From NCBI RefSeq assembly GCF_004799445.1, contig NZ_SSNA01000100.1, positions 1 to 64,000 on the forward strand: a stretch of DNA of 64,000 bases, written 5' to 3'. The notes below the pieces were generated by a model, which did no database searches, had not been told where the DNA came from, and saw nothing but the letters and a program-made list of their open reading frames with translations. Below are positions 58,507 through 64,000 of the stretch, one piece after another. Origin of the DNA: Bradyrhizobium sp. Its GTDB lineage: Bacteria; Pseudomonadota; Alphaproteobacteria; Rhizobiales; Xanthobacteraceae. Each line of letters begins with the position of its first letter. The stretch's first letter is position 1. Position numbers and translations under genes: made by a program.

Positions 58507-59201
58507 TGCGAACTCGCCGGGGCATCGCGGTTGCGGCGCTGCTGGCGTCGATCGTTGGCGGGCCGCAGGCCTGGTCGCTGGATGCCTCGACTCTGAAGAA
58601 AGACATGATCGGCCAATGGGAGCTCTCAACCACCGAGCGCAGCAAGACCTGCGTCGTCACGCTGAAGGGCGATGCCACGCCGCAGGGCCTCAGGCTTGAG
58701 CTGGAGCCGGGTTGCGCCGCGGCGCTGCCCTTCACCAGGGAGATCACCGCCTGGAACATCAGGGGGCTGGACATCGTGCGGCTGCAGGATGCCGCAGGCC
58801 AGCCGGTGATCGACTTCACCGAAGTCGAGAGCGGAATTTTCGAAGGCCTGCGACAGGGCGAGGGCATTTACATTCTGCAGAACCTCGCCGCCGCGCGCTC
58901 GCTGGCCAAATCGATGGATCAGATGATCGGCGACTGGGCGATGGTGCGCGGCAATGGCCGCCCCATCTGCGGCCTGACCCTGACCAACACCGAGGCTGGG
59001 GCCGACAATTTCCAGGTGTTTCTCAAGCCACGCTGCGATGCCGCGGTCGAAGCCTTCAAACCGACGATGTGGCGGCTGGAACGGGGCGAGTTGCTGCTGT
59101 TGTCGGCGAATGGCGAGGTCTGGCGTTTCGATGCCGACGATAATGCGCAGTGGCGGCTGGTGCCCGACAGCGCCGATCCGCTGATCATGCTGCGGCAGTG
59201 A
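58506..59201 (+). CDS. Exported protein with two AprI/Inh protease-inhibitor domains
   Basis: A 231-residue protein with a signal peptide (ends AWSLD). It is an internal duplication: MIGQWELSTTERSKTCVVTL...ELEPGC...AWNIRGLDIVRLQD in residues 35-110 and MIGDWAMVRGNGRPICGLTL...FLKPRC...MWRLERGELLLLS in 140-215. Both copies keep the GxW start, the Cys pair and the W..L..L strand of the AprI/Omp19 inhibitor barrel. The role is probably periplasmic protease inhibition. Its ATG overlaps the dehydrogenase stop, an unexpected partner. Confidence 0.8.
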   Translation: MRTRRGIAVAALLASIVGGPQAWSLDASTLKKDMIGQWELSTTERSKTCVVTLKGDATPQGLRLELEPGCAAALPFTREITAWNIRGLDIVRLQDAAGQPVIDFTEVESGIFEGLRQGEGIYILQNLAAARSLAKSMDQMIGDWAMVRGNGRPICGLTLTNTEAGADNFQVFLKPRCDAAVEAFKPTMWRLERGELLLLSANGEVWRFDADDNAQWRLVPDSADPLIMLRQ

Positions 59202-59209
59202 TTTGCCGG

Positions 59210-59227
59210 CGATCGGTCGACCGATCG
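59210..59227. repeat. 18-bp perfect palindrome between convergent genes
   Basis: CGATCGGTCGACCGATCG lies in the 29-base gap between the Inh-domain gene and the SDR remnant. It could end transcription from both sides as a hairpin, although no T-tract follows. Confidence 0.5.
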
Positions 59228-59230
59228 AGC

Positions 59231-60024
59231 CTATTTGCCCGTTGACATCATCCAACTGGCGATGCGCAGCGACACTGGCGTCGGCGAGAGCCGGCTGGAG
59301 GTCACCATCAGCTTGTTGACCAGCCCGGTGATGACAACGCCGCGCCCCTCCTTGAGACCCTGATAGCCGATCCGCGCCACTTCGCTGGCGCTCATTACCG
59401 GCAGCAGGCCTTTGAACAGAGCTGACTTGCCGGCATCGGCGACTTGGGCGAATTCCGTTTCAGTCGCGCCGGGGCACAGCGTCGTGACGGTGACGCCGCT
59501 GTTCTGCAGTTCGTAGGCGATCGCCTCGCCAAAACTCAGCACATAGGCCTTGCTCGCACAATAAACGGCCATCTGCGGACCCGGCTGAAATCCGGCCGTC
59601 GAGGCCACCAGCATGATCTTGCCCCTGCGCCTGCTCAGCATGGGCGGAAGCAGCATCCGCGTCAGTTCCGTCAGCGCGACGACGTTGACTTGCAACATCT
59701 CCGTGACCCTGAGCGGGTCGGCGGCGTCGACCGGCCGTTGGCGCCGAGACCGGCAGCATTGATCAGTACATCGACGCTCAGGCTGCGCGCTTCGATATCC
59801 CGGACCAGCGCGGCGGCGGCGCCATTCTTGCTGAGATCGGCGGCAACGATAATCGAGTTCGCGCCGGTGGTCTTCAATTCATCGGCGAGACCCTGCATCG
59901 GCTCAACGCGACGGGCGGAAAGAACGAGATCGTAGCCGTCCACCGCCAGTTCACGCGCGAGACAGGCGCCGATGCCGCTGGAGGCGCCGGTAACGAGCGC
60001 AAGGGGTCGAGGGTCGGGTTGCAT
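59231..60024 (-). pseudogene. Short-chain dehydrogenase gene with a frameshift
   Basis: The first 100 codons encode a good SDR N-terminus (ALVTGASSGIGACLARELAV, DVLINAAGLGANGR). The matching continuation VDAADPLRVTEMLQVNVVAL, LVASTAGFQPGPQMAVY and YCASK is in the -1 frame. The break is at about 59731, where one base (or four) is missing within CGG-TCGAC. Joined, the product would be a normal enzyme of about 264 residues. GGAG lies eight bases before the ATG at 60024, so the 5' end is intact. Confidence 0.85.
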
Positions 60025-60202
60025 GGGAACGGCTCCGAATTGATCAGGCCGATGGGCGGCGGCTTGCGTTTTCGCATGCCCCGCATCCCATTCTATAATT
60101 TTTTTCGAGGCGTTGTCGATCCGCCGGGGGGCCGCTCGTCTATTTCGTTGGCGAGACGATACCGCTAGCTGCTGCTCGTGGCTCGCCTTGGAGGAGTTCC
60201 CG

Positions 60203-60851
60203 ATGCGCTTGACGACAAAACCAGAGATTATCGGTTCGGCGCGGTCGACCTACACGCGCGTCGTGCGCATGGTCTGCGAGGAGAAAGGGATTGAGTATGC
60301 GCTGACGGAGACCATGCTGGGGGCGCCCGAGCTCCATGCCATCCACCCCCTCGGCAAAATGCCAGTGCTGCGCCACGGCAATGTAGAGCTGTTCGAATCG
60401 AAGGCCATCGCCACCTATCTCGATCGCAGCTTTTCGGGCCCGGCGGTCTTCCCGGCAGAGCCCACTCTTGCCGCGCTCACCGAGCAATGGGTCTCGCTCG
60501 TCAACACCGTCATGGATCGCACCCTGATCCGCACCTATCTTTACGCCTATATCGCCGCGAGGACACCGGATGGGAAGCCGGACGGTGCTGCGATCGCAGC
60601 CGTGATGCCGGCAATGATCGAGCAGTTGGGAATTCTCGATCGCGCGGTGGAGCAGACCGGCTATCTCGTCGGCCACGAATTTACCTTCGCCGACATCAAT
60701 CCTCGATCGGGTCAGGCTCGCTCCCGAAGGCGCCGAGGCGCTCGCTGCGGCTCGCCATCTCGCCGCCTATTACCACGCCCACGCGGCGCGGCCGAGTTTT
60801 GCCGCTACCGTCCCGCCCGCGGCTCCGCCGGGGCGAGCCAGGCCCACCTAG
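60203..60851 (+). pseudogene. Glutathione S-transferase gene with a frameshifting deletion
   Basis: GGAGGAG precedes the ATG at 60203. The N-terminal thioredoxin domain and most of the helical domain read normally (IGSARSTYTRVVRMVCEEKG, HPLGKMPVLRHGNVELFESKAIATYLD, YLVGHEFTFADIN). At about 60704 the frame shifts. In the +1 frame LDRVRLAPEGAEALAAARH then YYHAHAARPSF continues the GST C-terminus to a TAG at 60849-60851. Family spacing suggests about 11 bases are missing after ADIN. In the original frame a nonsense Arg-rich tail runs to 60856. Confidence 0.82.
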
Positions 60852-60882
60852 CGTAGGTTTCGTCGTCGCTGATCCGGATCGG

Positions 60883-61284
60883 TTACCAGACAAACCTTGG
60901 CAGGTCGGATTCCCTGTAATGCTGCACCAGCACTTCGCCACGCGCGTTAGTGAGCTTCATGCGCTTCAGTCTTCCGCTGCGGTAGTAGGTATATTCGTGC
61001 GCGAAAAATACCATGCCGCGATGCATCTTGACATCAGGGATCAATTTTGCGTCGGCATCGAGATAGCCGATGAGATAGGCAGTCCCGAGCGCCTCGCACG
61101 CCGCGGCCTCTGCCCTGGTCATCTTGTGGGTTAGATGCAGCGGAAGCCCGTTGCCGTCCCAGCTGCGGTAATATTCCACGCTATGATGTGTCTTGTTCCG
61201 GGCCTGTCGCCCGCAGGTTGACCAAAGGATCAACCCCATCGGCCCGACGACCGATATTGTTACTATGGAGATCAACAGCTTCAT
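60883..61284 (-). CDS. Membrane-anchored or secreted protein of unknown function
   Basis: A 133-residue protein with an N-terminal hydrophobic segment (LLISIVTISVVGPMGLILW) that is a signal anchor or signal peptide. The rest is a compact domain with WDGNGLPLHLTHKMTRAEAAA, GYLDADAKLIPDVKMHRGMVFF and YTYYRSGRLKRMKL, suggesting mixed beta strands. No family is recognised. GAGGA lies 12 bases before the ATG. Confidence 0.65.
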   Translation of the reverse strand: MKLLISIVTISVVGPMGLILWSTCGRQARNKTHHSVEYYRSWDGNGLPLHLTHKMTRAEAAACEALGTAYLIGYLDADAKLIPDVKMHRGMVFFAHEYTYYRSGRLKRMKLTNARGEVLVQHYRESDLPRFVW

Positions 61285-61360
61285 CGCGACGGTCGGTCCT
61301 CGGTCGGCAACGCGTATTGGTCGCCGTTCCGGAACAGATGGTTCGAATCCCGCGGAGCTG

Positions 61361-62074
61361 TCAGATCAGCCGCATGCCCTTCAAACTCGCATGCCCGTTC
61401 TTGCCGACGATGATGTGGTCATGCACGGATATCCCGAGCGGCGCGGCGATGTCGACGATGGCCTTGGTCATCTGGATATCGGCACTTGACGGCGTTGGAT
61501 CGCCGGAGGGGTGGTTGTGTACCAGGATGACGGCGGTGGCCGATAATTCCAGCGCCCGCTTGATCACCTCGCGCGGATAGACCGGGGTGTGGTCCACGGT
61601 GCCGGTCTGCTGCACCTCGTCGGAGATCAGCTGGTTGCGCTTGTCGAGAAACAGGATGCGAAACTGCTCCTTGTCGGCAAACGCCATGCTGGTGCGGCAA
61701 TAGTCGATGACATCGTTCCATGACGACAGCAGGGTGCGCTCCCGCAACTGGCCCTTGGCGATCCGGTTCGCTGCTGCCGCGATCAGTTTGAATTCGGTGA
61801 TTGTCGCCTCGCCAATGCCCTTGACCTCGCGCAGCCGCGCTTCCGGCGCATGGATGACCTCGGCGAACGAGCCGAATGTCCTGAGCAGCGATTTGGCCAG
61901 CGGCTTTTTGTCACTACGCGGCTGGGCCGTGAACAGCACCATTTCCAGCAACTCGTAGTCGCTCAGGGCATCGGGCCCGGCGCTCTGAAAACGCTCGCGC
62001 AGCCGCATCCGATGGCCGTGATAATGCGGCGCCTCGGTCGGCTGGTCCTTCGTATCGCTGGTCTTCGCGGACAT
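61361..62074 (-). CDS. radC: RadC family (JAMM/MPN+) protein
   Basis: A 237-residue RadC. An N-terminal helix-hairpin-helix region ([37 protein letters not shown]) precedes the MPN+ domain with metal ligands in [18 protein letters not shown]. The family was named for a supposed repair role that is now doubted, and its function remains open. Chromosomal, full-length, no mobile-element partner. Confidence 0.93.
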   Translation of the reverse strand: MSAKTSDTKDQPTEAPHYHGHRMRLRERFQSAGPDALSDYELLEMVLFTAQPRSDKKPLAKSLLRTFGSFAEVIHAPEARLREVKGIGEATITEFKLIAAAANRIAKGQLRERTLLSSWNDVIDYCRTSMAFADKEQFRILFLDKRNQLISDEVQQTGTVDHTPVYPREVIKRALELSATAVILVHNHPSGDPTPSSADIQMTKAIVDIAAPLGISVHDHIIVGKNGHASLKGMRLI

Positions 62075-62146
62075 CGGCTAACCATGCCGCGCCGGCTGGG
62101 ATTTGCAACCGGGAAGTGTCGGATGACGGGCTTGACTGGACAATGG

Positions 62147-63013
62147 CTAGGTGCGGACCCGCCCCCTGACGACTGCTTCTATCCACGCAATAACCGCTTT
62201 TACCCGCGCCAGGTGCTTGAGCTCGGGATGAACAAGAAGCCAGAGCTCGCGTTCAAGCACCGCTTCGCCGCCGCTTAGCTTCGACAGCCCCTTCTCCGTT
62301 TCTCCGACAAAGGTGGGCAGAAGAGATTTACCCAATCCTGCCTTAACGGCGTGAAGCGCAAGCTCAGAATCATTGACCACGACGCTGGCTACGCCTCCAT
62401 CGGCCCTTACGGCTTGATGGAGCCACGCCGCATGGGGAAGCCCCAGCATCCTATCCTCATAGGTAATCCAGGGAAGGGGAGACGCCTTCCTGCCCGAGGG
62501 TCCATAGACTGCATATTTGAGCTGCGCAATCCGCCGCGCAATTACTCTTTGTTCCCTATCTGGACGAGCAAACCGCAAGGCAAGGTCGGCATCCCTCTTT
62601 GTGAGACTTAGATTTCTCGGCTCTGCAATGAATTCAACGCGCAAATCGGGATGGGCTTTGTAAAGCCGCTTCAGGTCTGGAAATAGCAAGCGATTAATGA
62701 GAACCGGGATCGAAGTCAGCCGTACGTGTCCGGCGACCGCCGATTTGGTGCCGCCCGTCATCTCTTTCACGGCCTCGACCTCCAACTCGATGCGTTCCGC
62801 ACGTTCCACGACGCGATGTCCCACATCCGTCAGCCGAAGAGAGCCCTCCGATCGTTGGAATAACTTGGAGCCGAGGATGGCTTCGATACGCGCAAGCCGC
62901 CGGGAGACAGTTGTTTCATTTACGCCCAAGAGGCGACCAGCCGGCCCGTGGGCTCCGCCAGAGCGGGCAATTGCGAGCACATATCGCAGATCATTCCAAT
63001 TCAGGTCCTGCAT
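62147..63013 (-). CDS. LysR-family transcriptional regulator
   Basis: A 288-residue regulator. The winged HTH is NDLRYVLAIARSGGAHGPAGRLLGVNETTVSRRLARIE. The effector domain follows with SIPVLINRLLFPDLKRLY and DLALRFARPDREQRVIARR. It is divergent from the YciI-like gene at 63106. Base composition is slightly lower in GC than in the left part of the window. The ATG at 63013 is chosen over the GTG at 63022 because GGGTGG lies six bases upstream. Confidence 0.88.
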   Translation of the reverse strand: MQDLNWNDLRYVLAIARSGGAHGPAGRLLGVNETTVSRRLARIEAILGSKLFQRSEGSLRLTDVGHRVVERAERIELEVEAVKEMTGGTKSAVAGHVRLTSIPVLINRLLFPDLKRLYKAHPDLRVEFIAEPRNLSLTKRDADLALRFARPDREQRVIARRIAQLKYAVYGPSGRKASPLPWITYEDRMLGLPHAAWLHQAVRADGGVASVVVNDSELALHAVKAGLGKSLLPTFVGETEKGLSKLSGGEAVLERELWLLVHPELKHLARVKAVIAWIEAVVRGRVRT

Positions 63014-63105
63014 ATTTGCCACCCGAGTCTACAAACTTGCCGCTGTCACAGCATTTTCGCAGGGAGTAAACTGCACAATGCAGTTGGATGACAGAGGCTT
63101 TTACG

Positions 63106-63402
63106 ATGCTGTTCGCCGTCATATTCGAGGATGATGCTGCGCATGCTGGAAAGCGGCGAGACTTGTTGGGCTACCATCTGGCGTATCTGGAGAGCCACGC
63201 CAGCGCGGTAAAAGCGGCTGGACCGCTTAAACTGCCCGGCAACGGTCTTGCCACGGGCGGGCTTTGGCTCGTCGAAACTGGCGGCGCTGACGAGGTGCGC
63301 CGCCTCTGCGAAAACGATCCCTTCTGGCCCACTGGTCTGCGTAAGTCCGTTCAAATCCGTGAATGGGCGCGTGTTTTCTCTGACGGCAAGAGGCTGATTT
63401 GA
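63106..63402 (+). CDS. YciI-like protein
   Basis: A 98-residue protein with the YciI/YCII dimeric alpha/beta-barrel pattern: MLFAVIFEDDAAHAGKRRDLL...HLAYLESHASAVKAAGPLKL...GGLWLVETGGADEVRRL...DPFWPTGLRKSVQIREW. The family is related to ferredoxin-like catabolic muconolactone-type folds; the function is unknown. The ATG at 63106 has AGAGG eight bases upstream. It is adjacent and coupled to a secreted HAD gene. Confidence 0.85.
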   Translation: MLFAVIFEDDAAHAGKRRDLLGYHLAYLESHASAVKAAGPLKLPGNGLATGGLWLVETGGADEVRRLCENDPFWPTGLRKSVQIREWARVFSDGKRLI

Positions 63403-64000
63403 ACCAACCAGCCATGACCGGAACACGGCGCGCGCTTCTAGCCCTCGCGGCAAGTACTGCCGTGACAAGTGTCTTTTCCTCCGCTGCCATGGCAGCGGAC
63501 AAGACGCAGCCAGCTATAAAAGCTGTCGCTTTTGATGCATTTCCGATTTTCGATCCGCGTTCTATTTCTCTGCGGGCCGAAGAGGTGTTTCCTGGCAGGG
63601 GCGGCGCGCTGGTCGATGTTTGGCGTACCCGTCAGTTCGAATATACCTGGCTCCGCATTGCCTCCCAGCGCTACGCGGATTTTTGGCATGTTACCGAGGA
63701 TGCGCTTGCCTTCGCAGCCAAGCTGCTCAAGCTCGATCTCACCTCGGAAAAACGCTCGCGCCTCATGGGATCCTATCTCGAAATGAAGCCATGGCCGGGC
63801 GTTGCGGAGGGGCTGAAGACGCTGCGCGACGCGGGATTGCGATTGAGATTCCTGTCCAATCTTACGCCGCAAATGTTGGCAGCCTGCGTAAAGGCATCCG
63901 CCTTGGAAGGGTTATTCGAAGATCCGCTGAGTACCGATACGATCAGGACCTACAAACCGGACCCGCGCGCCTATGCAATGGCGGTCGACGCCTTTGGACT
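63399..64000 (+). CDS. Haloacid dehalogenase type II-like protein with signal sequence (3' end cut by window)
   Basis: About 200 residues are visible. N-terminal TGTRRALLALAASTAVTS then SAAMAADK reads as an export signal. The HAD domain follows: nucleophile loop AVAFDAFPIFDPRS, the cap region WRTRQFEYTWLRIASQRYADFW, motif II RLRFLSNLTPQ and motif III TYKPDPRAY. This is the L-2-haloacid dehalogenase subtype, normally cytoplasmic. The TTG at 63399 overlaps the upstream stop and has GAGG at good distance. An ATG at 63414 is the alternative. Confidence 0.82.
   Translation, partial: MNQPAMTGTRRALLALAASTAVTSVFSSAAMAADKTQPAIKAVAFDAFPIFDPRSISLRAEEVFPGRGGALVDVWRTRQFEYTWLRIASQRYADFWHVTEDALAFAAKLLKLDLTSEKRSRLMGSYLEMKPWPGVAEGLKTLRDAGLRLRFLSNLTPQMLAACVKASALEGLFEDPLSTDTIRTYKPDPRAYAMAVDAFG

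Noticed and set aside
59671..59760. Programmed -1 frameshift in the SDR gene
   Set aside because: There is no slippery heptamer or stimulating structure at the break, and SDRs are not known to use recoding; a deletion is simpler.
61707..62278. Plus-strand frames opposite radC and the LysR gene
   Set aside because: No domain features; they are shadows of the two well-supported minus-strand genes.

Overview
The window reads as chromosomal DNA of a high-GC alphaproteobacterium of the Bradyrhizobium / Rhodopseudomonas group (Nitrobacteraceae). This rests on the type of porins and Omp25-like barrels, the many small secreted proteins typical of the group, RcnR-type metal sensors, several families of hairpin-forming intergenic repeats, and a metabolism rich in ABC uptake and aromatic-acid genes. 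There is no phage, plasmid, insertion-sequence transposase, integrase or CRISPR array. The only RNA gene I can support is a tRNA-Arg(CCT).

Layout. 1-2 kb: stress-type membrane protein, YidB and a ketopantoate-reductase-like enzyme. 2-10 kb: cell envelope (porin, Omp25-like barrel, small exported proteins) and a caspase-like protein divergent from a small Cys-rich secreted protein with the same C-terminal tag. 10-16 kb: Tat-signal MmgE/PrpD protein with a divergent TetR regulator, membrane hydroxylase, tRNA, chemoreceptor and alpha/beta hydrolase. 16-21.7 kb: a ketopantoate-reductase gene broken by one stop codon, an FAD oxidoreductase, and a SsuABC/TauABC-like ABC transporter. 21.8-28.3 kb: a gentisate-pathway island with gentisate dioxygenase, a glutathione-dependent isomerase, a MarR regulator, 3-hydroxybenzoate 6-hydroxylase, an aryl-CoA ligase and an aryl-CoA-type monooxygenase. 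Two promoters in this island share a 27-bp operator-like sequence. 28.6-33 kb: RND efflux pair and an MDR oxidoreductase.

34-44 kb: a dicarboxylate/amino-acid symporter in tandem with a solute-binding protein; a two-gene ATP-grasp plus FolC-like ligase unit laid out like a split cyanophycin synthetase; ferredoxin-NADP reductase; patatin; an FMN glutamate-synthase-like protein. 44-50 kb: an ABC ATPase with a fused double permease, then a two-barrel porin (Omp25-like plus OprB-like) with a perfect 5' UTR hairpin and a Fur-type palindrome, beside a decayed porin tail and an mgtC stub. 50-53.4 kb: two CsoR/RcnR-family sensors; one (dmeR-like) is in an operon with the cobalt/nickel exporter dmeF. 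53.9-59.2 kb: creatininase-family hydrolase divergent from a tightly coupled five-gene unit (binding protein, ATPase, permease, 2-hydroxyacid dehydrogenase, double Inh-domain protein). 59.2-60.9 kb: an SDR and a GST gene, both frameshifted. 61-64 kb: radC, a LysR regulator, a YciI-like protein and the start of a secreted HAD.

Strongest leads: the ATP-grasp/FolC-like ligase pair, the shared operator in the gentisate island, the two-barrel porin with its leader hairpin, and the CsoR-like gene with twin operators that has lost a metal-ligand cysteine. All calls were made by reading the sequence; no database search was run.
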